A DNA stretch of 29,759 nucleotides from an uncultured Oscillibacter sp. (GTDB lineage: Bacteria; Bacillota; Clostridia; Oscillospirales; Oscillospiraceae). The position numbers were made by a program, and so were the translations under genes. Location: assembly GCA_934574045.1 (NCBI GenBank), contig CAKTMK010000029.1, positions 1-29,759 on the forward strand. Reading direction: 5' to 3'. Below, piece by piece: positions 1-7,551 of this stretch (positions within the stretch are counted from its first letter, which is position 1; each line of letters starts with the position of its first letter). The notes under the pieces are model-generated. The model saw nothing but the letters and a program-made list of their open reading frames with translations. It was not told the origin of the DNA and did not search any database.

Positions 1-1
1 G

Positions 2-187
2 TCCGGGCCGTATGAGGCGGAGGAGGGCTGCCTGTCCCTCACCGGAACCCGGAAAGCAAAGCGTTTTCAGACCATCAAGGTACAGTGGCAGAACGAAAAA
101 TTCCAGACGCGGCTCAAAACTTTCACCGGCTGGACGGCAGAGATCATCCAGCACGAGATCGACCACTGCAGCGGTATTCTGATCTGA
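2..187 (+). CDS. def: Peptide deformylase, 3' end only
   Basis: This is the C-terminal 61 residues of a peptide deformylase; the start lies before the window. The enzyme removes the formyl group from the N-terminal methionine of new proteins and uses a metal ion. Two of the three family motifs are visible: EEGCLSLTG, which carries the metal-binding Cys, and HEIDH, which carries the two metal-binding His and the catalytic Glu. The third motif (GxGxAAxQ) would be upstream, outside the window. The protein ends only six residues after HEIDH (CSGILI), so it is a short form without a C-terminal extension. The EGCLSLTG wording, in place of EGCLSVPG, is a variant I associate with Clostridia. No clear terminator follows it. 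Confidence 0.9.
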   Translation, partial: SGPYEAEEGCLSLTGTRKAKRFQTIKVQWQNEKFQTRLKTFTGWTAEIIQHEIDHCSGILI

Positions 188-349
188 CATTCCGCCGCCC
201 TCTGTCTGGAACACAGCCGACAGGCCGTCCGGCGCACGGCGGGCGCGGAGCGCGCCATACAGCCCGACCGTTGTCCGTTTTATGGGACAGCTCATGCGGT
301 ATCCTGTCCTCAGTAAGACAAATTCAGTCGGCAGACGGAGGATACGGCA

Positions 350-481
350 ATGGAACGGTTCGATATTCGGTATGTGCGCGGCCACGTAGAGGTCTTTGAC
401 CGCAATGGAAATTTCTGCTTTTCGGCGGATACCGTCACGGAGGCCATGGAGGAGCTGCGCGAGAGCCAAAACGCCGCGTAA
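350..481 (+). CDS. Small hypothetical protein, 43 residues
   Basis: The ORF starts at ATG 350, preceded at 8 bases by GGAGG (337-341), and ends with TAA at 479-481. The product begins MERFDIRYVRGHVEVFD and contains a DRNGNFCFSADTVTEAMEEL stretch, which reads like a compact beta hairpin followed by an amphipathic helix. No signal peptide, membrane segment or cysteine pair is present. I do not recognise a named family. Gene status rests on the good ribosome binding site, the coding-like composition and the gap between two real genes. It lies on the same strand as the deformylase and the WYL regulator, but 162 bases after the first and ahead of the promoter of the second. Confidence 0.55.
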   Translation: MERFDIRYVRGHVEVFDRNGNFCFSADTVTEAMEELRESQNAA

Positions 482-542
482 GCCCGAGCCGGCAGCTCCC
501 GAAGCGTCTCCGGCCTGCGCCGCCTTTGGCAGCGGTTCGGCG

Positions 543-571
543 TTTACAGAGCGGCGGAAAGCCGGTATAAT
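543..571 (+). promoter_or_regulatory. Sigma-A promoter of the WYL regulator gene
   Basis: TTTACA (543-548) and TATAAT (566-571) are separated by 17 bases, a near-perfect vegetative promoter. Transcription should begin near 578, about 37 bases before the ATG at 615. The predicted start falls in an inverted repeat, GCTGACC (575-581) and GGTCAGC (592-598). Confidence 0.75.
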
Positions 572-574
572 GGA

Positions 575-598
575 GCTGACCCGGCGGCACCGGTCAGC
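575..598. promoter_or_regulatory. Inverted repeat at the WYL gene transcription start, possible operator
   Basis: GCTGACC (575-581) and GGTCAGC (592-598) are perfect 7-base arms around a 10-base centre. They lie just after the -10 box and end only two bases before the AAGGAGG ribosome binding site. An autoregulatory operator at this position would block transcription start. A 5' UTR hairpin is the alternative reading. Confidence 0.4.
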
Positions 599-614
599 AA
601 GGAGGAGTTGCCCC

Positions 615-1610
615 ATGGCCCGCAGTTCCAATCAGAAGCTGAAGCTGCTCTATGTGATGCAGTATCTGCTGCGCGCTTCCGATGAAGCCCACCCGGTCAC
701 CACCAGCCAGATCATCCGCTATTTGCAGGAGCGAGACATCCCCGCGGAGCGGAAAAGCCTTTACGACGACATTGAGGCCCTCCAGCAGTTTGGTCTGGAT
801 ATCATTCAGGTGAAAAACGGAAACTTTTACGGCTACTATGTGGGCAGCCGCGACTTTGAGCTGCCGGAGCTGAAGCTTCTGGTGGACAGCGTCCAGTCCT
901 CCAAGTTCATCACCCACAAAAAGACGCTATCCCTCATCAAAAAAATCGAGAATATGGCCAGCGTCTACGAGGCGCAGCTTCTGGGACGGCAGGTTTACGT
1001 AAAAAACCGGATCAAGACCATGAACGAGTCCATTTACTACAACGTGGACGAGATCCATACCGGCATCGCCCAAAACAAGAAGATCCGCTTCCGCTATTTT
1101 GACTATACTGTTTCCAAGGAGCGGCACTTCCGCCATGACGGGGACTTCTATGAGGTCAGCCCCTTCGCCCTGACGTGGGACGACGAAAATTACTATCTGG
1201 TTGCCTATGACTCGGCGGCCCGGTGCATCAAGCATTTCCGCGTGGACAAGATGGTGGACATCAGCGCCGCGGACGCGCCCCGCGACGGTCAGGAGGCTTA
1301 TGAGGCGCTGGACATGGGCGTTTATGCCAGAAAGGTCTTCGGTATGTTCAGCGGAAAAGAGGAGCGCGTCCGGATGCGCTTTGACAACCATCTGGTCGGC
1401 GCGGTGATGGACCGGCTGGGCCGGGACGTGATGCTGGTCCCGGACGGGGACTCCCATTTTCTGGTCAGCGCCGATGTGGTCGTCAGCCCTCAGTTTTTCG
1501 CTTGGGTGCTGGGCTTCGGCGCTCTGGCCCAGATCACCGGACCGGAGACGGTCGTGCGGCAGATGGCGGAGCATCTGGAGAGCATCATGCCGATGTACCG
1601 GCCCACATAA
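615..1610 (+). CDS. WYL-domain transcriptional regulator
   Basis: This is a 331-residue regulator of the HTH-WYL (YafY/DeoR-like) class. The start at ATG 615 is chosen because AGGAGG sits just upstream; an in-frame extension upstream would run through the promoter. Residues 1-75 form a winged helix-turn-helix (recognition region near VTTSQIIRYLQERDIPAERKS). Residues about 140-215 form the WYL sensor fold, with SPFALTWDDENYYLVAYD at 182-199 in place of the canonical WYL strand. A WCX-type C-terminal domain follows to the end. WYL domains bind nucleic-acid or nucleotide ligands in several characterised systems; the ligand here is unknown. The gene appears to be a single unit with its own promoter and a terminator-like hairpin in the intergenic region downstream. 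No neighbour reveals a target. Confidence 0.88.
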   Translation: MARSSNQKLKLLYVMQYLLRASDEAHPVTTSQIIRYLQERDIPAERKSLYDDIEALQQFGLDIIQVKNGNFYGYYVGSRDFELPELKLLVDSVQSSKFITHKKTLSLIKKIENMASVYEAQLLGRQVYVKNRIKTMNESIYYNVDEIHTGIAQNKKIRFRYFDYTVSKERHFRHDGDFYEVSPFALTWDDENYYLVAYDSAARCIKHFRVDKMVDISAADAPRDGQEAYEALDMGVYARKVFGMFSGKEERVRMRFDNHLVGAVMDRLGRDVMLVPDGDSHFLVSADVVVSPQFFAWVLGFGALAQITGPETVVRQMAEHLESIMPMYRPT

Positions 1611-1711
1611 GCGGCGGCCCGCTGCTGCCGCGGAACCAGCGGCGCGATCCTGGATCTTGAACAGTCCGGCCGCAGCGTGCGAACGCCGGAATACCGCTCC
1701 AAATGACATAG

Positions 1712-1748
1712 AACAGGCGGATCCCGCTTACGCGGGACCCGCCTGTTT
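1712..1748. terminator. Bidirectional terminator between convergent genes
   Basis: AACAGGCGG (1712-1720) pairs with CCGCCTGTT (1739-1747). The stem continues, after one mismatch, with TCCCGC against GCGGGA and a TTAC loop. A T stretch follows on the plus strand and the matching A stretch precedes it, so it can serve both the WYL gene and the convergent ABC gene. Confidence 0.75.
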
Positions 1749-1812
1749 CCGCGATCCGTGCCGAGTATGAGACCGGGCCGCGCATGGCCCGCCGCGCGGA
1801 CAAAGCGCGGCG

Positions 1813-3546
1813 TTACAGCTTCCAGCTGACCGCCCGCTCCCGACCGGTGATGAAGCGGCGGTAGATGCCCTCCTGCGCCATCAGCTCGCCGTGGGTGCCG
1901 CGCTGGACGATCCGGCCACGGTCCACCACAAGGATCTGGTCGGCGCGGCGGACGGTCTTGAGCCGGTGGGCGATCATGATGACGGTCTTTTCGTGGGTCA
2001 GCTCGTTGACCGCCTCCATCAGCTCCTTCTCGTTCTCCGGGTCCACGTTGGCCGTGGCCTCGTCCAGAATGATGATGGGCGCGTCCTTCATCATGGCCCG
2101 GGCGATGGACAGCCGCTGGCGCTCTCCGCCGGAGAGAGAGCCGCCCGCCTCGCCGATCACGGTATCGTACCCCTGCGGCAGCTTCATAATGAAGTCGTGG
2201 CAGCGGGCCTTCTTCGCCGCCGCGACGACCGCTTCCATGGGCGCGTCCGGCTGGCCGAAGCGGATATTGTTGGCCACGGTGTCGTGGAACAGATAGACGT
2301 TCTGGAACACGAAGCTGAAATTGCGCATCAGGCTGTCCATGTCGTACTCCCGCACGTCGTGCCCGCCCAGCGTCACGCGCCCGCCGTCCACGTCCCAGAA
2401 CCGGGACAGCAGATGGCACAGGGTGGTCTTTCCGCCGCCGGAGGGGCCGACGATGGCGGTGGTGGTCCGCTCGGGGATGTCCAGCGTAATGCCGTTGACG
2501 ATCTGCTTTTCCCCATACGAAAAGCGGATGTCCTCGGCCCGGAGGTCGTGCCGCTCCGGCGTCAGCTCCGCGCCGGAGAGGTCCATCGTGGGCAGGCTCA
2601 AAATCGCGTCCGCCTGATCCACGCAGGTATCCACCACCCGCAACAGGCTCGACTGGGCGCCCGCCTGCTCCAGACCCTCGGTGAGCAGGAACGAGCAGAC
2701 CGCCATCATCACGCAGTTCAAAAGCTCCATGCGCCCGCTGGTATAGAGCAGAAGGGACAGCACCACAACGCCCACGTCCATGAGCTTGGCCGCGGCGTTC
2801 TGCGCCCACATCAGCGGCTGGAGCTTCAGCTCCATGTCGATGTTGGCGGCGGCGTTTTCGTCGATGGCCGTCTCCAGCTTCCGGTCGTATTTTCCGGTGA
2901 GAGAGTAGGACTTCACCTCGGCGATCCCTTTGATGAACTCCAGCACCCGCTCGATCACCGCCGTGTCCCCCGCCAGCTTCCGGGCCGTGGTCTTTTCCGA
3001 CCTGCGCTGCAAAGCGCGGTTGACAAGCCAGTAGACCGCAAGGCCCGCGGCAATGAACAGCCCCACCCGCCAGTCAAAGAGAAACACCGCCAGCGTCATG
3101 ACCAGCGTGGAAAAAAGGCCCTCGGTGACGAACATCACCACGCGGGTGGACACGCCGGAGAGGTTATCCATGGTATTGGTGGTGACGGAGGTGATGGCGC
3201 CGAGGCTGTTGTCGTTGAAGTAGCCCATGGGGAGATAGCGCAGATGCTCGGCGATCTGCACCCGCTTGTCGGCGGTGGTGCGGTAGCCCGCGTCGGTCTG
3301 CAGTGCGGCGGCGCGGTATTTCAGCAGCGACGAACCGACGACGGATACCAGCATGATGCCCAGCGAAAGCAAAATCGCTTTTACCGTGACGCCGCCCGTC
3401 AGGATCGCCTGAAGCATGACGCCGATGGCCGGGACTCTCAGCGCGGAGAGCAGCGCCGCCGCCACGCCCAGCGCGATGGAGATGTAAAACTCCCGGCGCT
3501 CCCGCGGGCCGCAGAAGCGGAAAAACTTTTTCAGGATCTCAAGCAT
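1813..3546 (-). CDS. ABC exporter half-transporter, second of a pair
   Basis: A fused membrane-ATPase half-transporter of 577 residues. Residues 1-310 carry about six membrane segments of the type I exporter fold. The nucleotide-binding domain follows: Walker A GPSGGGKT (367-374), Q-loop Gln415, signature LSGGE (471-475), Walker B IIILDEA (491-497) and H-loop His527. All catalytic residues are present. The start at 3546 follows a GGAGG motif and overlaps the end of the upstream half-transporter by 8 bases, so the two are probably translationally coupled and form a heterodimer. Pairs of this layout beside an AraC regulator resemble YbtP/YbtQ or IrtA/IrtB siderophore-iron transporters. That substrate is an inference; peptide or drug export is equally possible. 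Confidence 0.88.
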   Translation of the reverse strand: MLEILKKFFRFCGPRERREFYISIALGVAAALLSALRVPAIGVMLQAILTGGVTVKAILLSLGIMLVSVVGSSLLKYRAAALQTDAGYRTTADKRVQIAEHLRYLPMGYFNDNSLGAITSVTTNTMDNLSGVSTRVVMFVTEGLFSTLVMTLAVFLFDWRVGLFIAAGLAVYWLVNRALQRRSEKTTARKLAGDTAVIERVLEFIKGIAEVKSYSLTGKYDRKLETAIDENAAANIDMELKLQPLMWAQNAAAKLMDVGVVVLSLLLYTSGRMELLNCVMMAVCSFLLTEGLEQAGAQSSLLRVVDTCVDQADAILSLPTMDLSGAELTPERHDLRAEDIRFSYGEKQIVNGITLDIPERTTTAIVGPSGGGKTTLCHLLSRFWDVDGGRVTLGGHDVREYDMDSLMRNFSFVFQNVYLFHDTVANNIRFGQPDAPMEAVVAAAKKARCHDFIMKLPQGYDTVIGEAGGSLSGGERQRLSIARAMMKDAPIIILDEATANVDPENEKELMEAVNELTHEKTVIMIAHRLKTVRRADQILVVDRGRIVQRGTHGELMAQEGIYRRFITGRERAVSWKL

Positions 3547-5299
3547 GGTCAGGTCCTCCCTCCATGGAATCACGGGACGCAATGTGCGCGTCCCACAGCG
3601 TCCGGTACAGCGGGCAGGACGCCAGCAGCTCCGCCTGCGTCCCCGCCGCCTCGATCCGCCCACCGTTCACCACGGCGATCTGATCCGCGTCCGCGATGGT
3701 GGAGAGCCGGTGGGCAATGACGATGAGCGTCCTGCCTCGGACGAGCCTTGCCACGCTCTCCTGAATGACGGCCTCGTTCTCCGGGTCGGTATAGGCCGTG
3801 GCCTCGTCCAGAATGACGATGGGCGCGTTTTTCAGCATGGCGCGGGCGATAGAGATGCGCTGCTTTTCGCCGCCGGAGAGGTGTCCGCCGCCGCTTCCGA
3901 CCACCGTGTCAAAGCCGTTTTCCAGACCCATGATGAAGTCATAGCAGCCGCAGTCCCGGGCCGCCTGCTCTACCTCCGCGTCGGTTGCGCCGGATCTGCC
4001 CATGCGGATGTTCTCCCGGACGGTGTTATCAAACAGGAAATTATCCTGCGAGACGTAGGCAATGAGCTGGTGGACGTGCTCGGCGGAGAGCCGCCGGATA
4101 TCCGCGCCGCCCACGGTGATGGAGCCGCTGTCCGCGTCCCAGAACGAGGCGATCAGCTTTGCGATGGTGGATTTTCCGCTGCCGGAGGGACCGACGAGGG
4201 CGTTGACCGTCCCCTCCCGGAAGGTCAGGTCGATCCCACGGAGCACCTCGGCCCCGCCGTAGCCAAAGCGGACGCCGCGCAGCTCCACGGTGCTGCCCGC
4301 CGGCGTCTCCGCGTCCCGTTCGGGCCGGGGCAGCTCCGGGGCGGTCAGGATGTCCGCCACCTGAGAGATCACGGTCCTGACCTTGGCCAGATCGTCGGTG
4401 AATTTCATGCAGCCGATGATGGGCGTCACCAGTCCCATGGAGAGGATGACGGTAAGGACGAACCGCTCCGGTGTCAGCGTCCCGGCCCACAGCAGCAGGC
4501 CGCCCACGGGCAGGACCGTCAAAAGCGTGGCGGGCATGATGTTCATGGCGAACGTGAAATAGAAATTGCTTTTGTTCATCCAGTCGATGTAGCTCTGGGC
4601 GCACTCTCTCGCCGCCGCCGTAAACTTTTCGTAGCTGCTTTTCGCCTTGCCGAACACCTTGATGACCTCGATGCCGCCGATGTACTCCACCGCCGTGTCG
4701 TTGAGGGCGGTGGTGGCCGCCACGGTGCGGGCGTAATTCTCATCGTACCCCGCCATCATCAGTATGAAGAACACCAGTCCCAGCGGCAGCGTCACCAGCG
4801 ACGCCAGCGCCATGCGCCAGTCGAGGGCAAAGAGATACCCCAGTGTCGCCAGCACCGCTGCGGCGTTGCTGCTCATCTCCGGGATCACGTGGGCCAGCGT
4901 CGGCTCGATGCTGTCCACCCGCTCCACGAGGATGTTCTTCAGCTCGCCGGAGCCTTTCGCCTGCACGTCGCCCAGCGGCATCCGGGCCAATTTCGCAAGG
5001 CCCCGCTTGCGGATGCTTCCCAGCACGGCGAAGGTCGCCATGTGGGACTGGGCCGTGGACAGGGCGTGCAGCAGCGTCCGCGCCAGCCAGAACAGCGCCA
5101 TCACTCCGCAGTCCGCCAGATAGCCGGACAGGTCCCGGTTCCCCGCCATCAGCCTGCCGATGATCCTTGCCATCACGAAAAACGGCAGGATCTGAAATGC
5201 CGCGCCCGCGACGGCGAGGCATACGCTGGCGAGGTACCTCGATTTTTTCTGCCCGGCAAAGGTCAATATCCAGCCGAGCGTGCTTGTTTCCTTCTGCAT
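3539..5299 (-). CDS. ABC exporter half-transporter, first of a pair
   Basis: A 586-residue type I ABC half-transporter. The membrane domain occupies about residues 15-310. The ATPase has Walker A GPSGSGKS (370-377), Q-loop Gln418, signature LSGGE (474-478), Walker B IVILDE (494-499) and H-loop His530. Start choice: an ATG at 5299 has GAGGTGA at ideal distance, whereas the GTG at 5308 lies inside that ribosome binding site, so I take 5299. The C-terminal eight bases overlap the next half-transporter gene. Both NBDs look catalytically complete, unlike degenerate-site heterodimers. Transcription runs away from the divergent AraC gene, which is the likely regulator. I see no good -10/-35 pair for this strand, as expected for an activator-dependent promoter. 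Confidence 0.88.
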   Translation of the reverse strand: MQKETSTLGWILTFAGQKKSRYLASVCLAVAGAAFQILPFFVMARIIGRLMAGNRDLSGYLADCGVMALFWLARTLLHALSTAQSHMATFAVLGSIRKRGLAKLARMPLGDVQAKGSGELKNILVERVDSIEPTLAHVIPEMSSNAAAVLATLGYLFALDWRMALASLVTLPLGLVFFILMMAGYDENYARTVAATTALNDTAVEYIGGIEVIKVFGKAKSSYEKFTAAARECAQSYIDWMNKSNFYFTFAMNIMPATLLTVLPVGGLLLWAGTLTPERFVLTVILSMGLVTPIIGCMKFTDDLAKVRTVISQVADILTAPELPRPERDAETPAGSTVELRGVRFGYGGAEVLRGIDLTFREGTVNALVGPSGSGKSTIAKLIASFWDADSGSITVGGADIRRLSAEHVHQLIAYVSQDNFLFDNTVRENIRMGRSGATDAEVEQAARDCGCYDFIMGLENGFDTVVGSGGGHLSGGEKQRISIARAMLKNAPIVILDEATAYTDPENEAVIQESVARLVRGRTLIVIAHRLSTIADADQIAVVNGGRIEAAGTQAELLASCPLYRTLWDAHIASRDSMEGGPDHA

Positions 5300-5361
5300 T
5301 TCGCTCACCTCTCATAAAAGAACGCGCTCCCGTTGGGACCGCTTTTCCGGCGGCGGGCGGT

Positions 5362-5390
5362 TTGACTTCTCCGCCGCCGTCTGCTATACT
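5362..5390 (+). promoter_or_regulatory. Sigma-A promoter of the AraC-family regulator
   Basis: TTGACT (5362-5367) and TATACT (5385-5390) are separated by exactly 17 bases. Transcription should start near 5397, inside the GGTTAG/CTAACC repeat cluster, which would suit negative autoregulation. Confidence 0.75.
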
Positions 5391-5392
5391 TT

Positions 5393-5419
5393 GGTTAGGG
5401 TCTGCTAACCGAAGCTAAC
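5393..5419. promoter_or_regulatory. GCTAAC repeat cluster, probable AraC-family operator
   Basis: GGTTAG (5393-5398) and CTAACC (5405-5410) form an inverted repeat, and GCTAAC occurs at 5404-5409 and again at 5414-5419. The direct copies are 10 bases apart, one helical turn, as expected for the two helix-turn-helix units of an AraC-type protein on one DNA face. The cluster overlaps the predicted start of the plus-strand regulator transcript. It also lies upstream of the minus-strand ABC operon, so it could repress one direction and activate the other. Confidence 0.5.
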
Positions 5420-5508
5420 GCTATCACATCGCGGTGAGCCTATCAATATCAGGCGGCGCTTTCTGCCTGATCGCTGCAAGAAAATGTCTGTTCGTTGCAA
5501 GGAGCGCT

Positions 5509-6480
5509 ATGGAACGCAATATTTTGACCGATTACTACCGTCCGCTGCTGGAGCAAAACGACTTCCGCCCCATCCCCTGCGGGGACCGGTTCTCCCCGGC
5601 GGGGCGGCGCTGGGAGCTTGCGCCCGCGGTGGGCAGCGGCGACTACTGGGTCTACGCGAAGCGGGACCTGTTCGACATCAAGATCCACGACTTCTGCTTT
5701 CACGAGGACTTCTGCCTGGATGTGGAAATCCAGGAGGGCATCAGCATCCTGCGCTACGACTCCATCTCCGGCGAGGAGCTGGACCCCTACCGCCGGCTCT
5801 CCGCCGGGGACATCCAGACCATCGTGGGCGGAAAGCGGCGGTACCGGGCGCTCATCCACAAGCGCGTCCCCGTCCGCTCCGTGGGGATTGAAATCCTCCC
5901 GGCCTACTATGAGGAGTTTCTGAAGCGGCAGTACCCGGACCTCGCCCTCGCCCTTCCCGCCGCCTTTCGGAGCGTGGATCAGGCCGCGGATTTTCCCGCC
6001 ATGTCCAGACTGCTGTTCGAGATCGAGCGCTACCGGGGCGAGGGCGCGGCGGCGGACCTCTTTTACGAGGCCAAGGTCACGGAGGCCGTCGCGCTGACCG
6101 TTGACGCGTGGAAGCAGAGGGGCCGTCAGCGGGAGCGTCCCCTGTCGGCGGAGGACGCCCAGAGCCTGCAGAACGCGGTCAGCTACATCGCCGACCACTG
6201 CGCCGCCAGCATCCCGCTGGAGCGCCTCGCGGCCATCGCCTGCATGAGCGAGAGCAAGCTCAAAGGCTGCTTCCGGCGGCAGTTCGGATGCAGCGTCACG
6301 CAGTACATTCAGGGCCGCCGCATGAGTCAGGCGGAGCATCTGCTGGTCCATACGGACCTGACCATGGGTCAGATCGCCCGGACGATCGGCTACACCACCT
6401 CCAGCCGTTTCGCGGAGCTGTTCCGGAAGAGCACGGGCATTCTGCCGGTCGAGTACCGGAAACTGTCGCGGCGCGCGTAA
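5509..6480 (+). CDS. AraC-family transcriptional regulator
   Basis: A 323-residue regulator. The start at ATG 5509 follows AAGGAG; an upstream in-frame ATG at 5434 lacks a good ribosome binding site. The last ~100 residues are the AraC DNA-binding domain with two helix-turn-helix units: IPLERLAAIACMSESKLKGC and LTMGQIARTIGYTTSSRFAE, followed by the conserved FRKSTGILPVEYRK end. The first ~200 residues are a sensor or dimerisation region with many aromatic residues, resembling regulators divergent from paired ABC half-transporters. The gene is divergent from the two ABC genes, and the shared intergenic region holds candidate binding repeats. The likely job is to sense the transported substrate and switch on the exporter pair; a siderophore or iron signal is plausible but not shown. 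Confidence 0.87.
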   Translation: MERNILTDYYRPLLEQNDFRPIPCGDRFSPAGRRWELAPAVGSGDYWVYAKRDLFDIKIHDFCFHEDFCLDVEIQEGISILRYDSISGEELDPYRRLSAGDIQTIVGGKRRYRALIHKRVPVRSVGIEILPAYYEEFLKRQYPDLALALPAAFRSVDQAADFPAMSRLLFEIERYRGEGAAADLFYEAKVTEAVALTVDAWKQRGRQRERPLSAEDAQSLQNAVSYIADHCAASIPLERLAAIACMSESKLKGCFRRQFGCSVTQYIQGRRMSQAEHLLVHTDLTMGQIARTIGYTTSSRFAELFRKSTGILPVEYRKLSRRA

Positions 6481-6580
6481 CCCCGCCGCCCTGCCGGACG
6501 GACGGCGGGCGGGGCCGGTCAGCGGCGCGCGGCCGGTCAGAGAACCGAAAAGCGGCGCGGAACGCAAACCTCGCAAAAAA

Positions 6581-6615
6581 GAGACGGAGCAGCTCTGTGC
6601 TGCTCCGTCTCCTTT
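6581..6615 (+). terminator. Rho-independent terminator after the AraC gene
   Basis: GAGACGGAGCAGC (6581-6593) pairs perfectly over 13 bp with GCTGCTCCGTCTC (6599-6611) around a TCTGT loop. A short T run follows (6613-6615) and six A precede it, so it may also act on the opposite strand. Confidence 0.75.
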
Positions 6616-6744
6616 CCCGTCCGCCGCGCCCGCGGGCCGGAGCGGTCGTCGGGTGCAGGCTTTCCCAGAAGCGCGGCCATACCCTCGCCATACCGGCTCT
6701 GCGAGCGTTCCCAATAAAAATCCGTGTGTTTTCCAAAAAAGCCC

Positions 6745-6773
6745 TTGACAAGTGACCGTTCGGTAACTATAAT
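6745..6773 (+). promoter_or_regulatory. Consensus sigma-A promoter of the TetR operon
   Basis: TTGACA (6745-6750) and TATAAT (6768-6773) are separated by 17 bases, exactly matching the consensus at all twelve positions. Such a strong promoter ahead of a repressor gene implies tight repression, and the flanking palindromes supply the sites. Confidence 0.85.
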
Positions 6774-6794
6774 GCAAGTTACCGAATGGTTACT
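6751..6794. promoter_or_regulatory. Tandem TetR-type operators
   Basis: Two 18-base quasi-palindromes flank the -10 box: AGTGACCGTTCGGTAACT (6751-6768) fills the promoter spacer and AGTTACCGAATGGTTACT (6777-6794) covers the start point. Each is internally palindromic (AGTnACC...GGTnACT). One is also the reverse complement of the other with two mismatches, so the pair can be read as one large inverted repeat. They are placed to block RNA polymerase completely. The ACCG/CGGT core resembles operators seen beside other TetR-family genes. Confidence 0.75.
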
Positions 6795-6813
6795 TCTGTA
6801 AAGGGGGCCGGAC

Positions 6814-7443
6814 ATGGCCGGGGATACGAAGCGGCGGATCCTGGAGACCGCGCTGGAGCTGTTTGCCCAGAGCGGATATCTGGGGACCTCCATGAGCGAC
6901 ATCGCAAAGCGGCTGGGGATCACCAAGGCCGCGCTGTACAAGCACTACACCTGCAAGCAGGAGATCCTGGACCGGATCGTGGAGCGGATGAACGAGATGG
7001 ATTATGAGCGGGCCAAGGAGTATGAAATGCCGGAGACGGAGCCGGACGGCTTTGCGGAGGCCTATCTGAGCGTCCCCATTGAGAAGATCCGCGCCTACAG
7101 CGCGGCGCAGTTCGATCACTGGACGAAGGACCCGTTCTCCTCCAACTTCCGCAAGATGCTGACGCTGGAGCAGTACCGCGCCCCGGAGCTTGCCCAGCTC
7201 TATCAGAACTACCTTGCCGCAGGGCCGGTGGAGTATATGGCGGCCATCTTTCGGAAGCTGACGGACTCCGACGGGGACGCCATGCAGCTTGCGCTGGAGT
7301 TTTACGGGCCGATGTTCCTGCTCTACAGCGTCTATGACGGCGCGGAGAACAAAGCCGCCGTCTCTCCCCTGCTGGACACCCACATCGACCGCTTCATCGC
7401 CAAAGTAGAGACCGGATACCGGAAGAACGGACCGGCCACATAG
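6814..7443 (+). CDS. TetR-family transcriptional repressor
   Basis: A 209-residue TetR/AcrR-type regulator. ATG 6814 follows AAGGGGG (6801-6807). The N-terminal helix-turn-helix spans about residues 8-55, with the recognition part MSDIAKRLGITKAALYKHY. The rest is an all-helical ligand-binding and dimerisation domain that I cannot assign to a ligand class. The gene probably represses itself through the two palindromes around its promoter, and also the genes downstream if they are co-transcribed: the flavodoxin begins 108 bases after its stop and I see no convincing terminator between. The downstream content (flavodoxin, FMN reductase, acetyltransferases) suggests a response to a redox-active or antibiotic-like compound. 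That is context-based inference. Confidence 0.88.
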   Translation: MAGDTKRRILETALELFAQSGYLGTSMSDIAKRLGITKAALYKHYTCKQEILDRIVERMNEMDYERAKEYEMPETEPDGFAEAYLSVPIEKIRAYSAAQFDHWTKDPFSSNFRKMLTLEQYRAPELAQLYQNYLAAGPVEYMAAIFRKLTDSDGDAMQLALEFYGPMFLLYSVYDGAENKAAVSPLLDTHIDRFIAKVETGYRKNGPAT

Positions 7444-7551
7444 GCGCGCCGGGGCGCGGACAAGCGCGAAGCATTTATCACGGAGACGATCGAAGCCGGA
7501 CGCCGGACGACTGTACGGCCCGCGCGTCCCGCATTTTGAAAAGAGGAGCTT

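Noticed and set aside
396..614. N-terminal extension of the WYL regulator from 396
   Set aside because: It would run over the promoter and the inverted repeat; ATG 615 has the ribosome binding site.
5300..5308. GTG start for the first ABC half-transporter
   Set aside because: The GTG lies inside the GAGGTGA ribosome binding site; the ATG at 5299 has the right spacing.
3545..5317. A 590-codon plus-strand open frame opposite the first ABC gene
   Set aside because: It is a mirror of the GC-rich codon pattern of the real gene; the translation has no family motifs and the minus-strand reading has every ABC motif.
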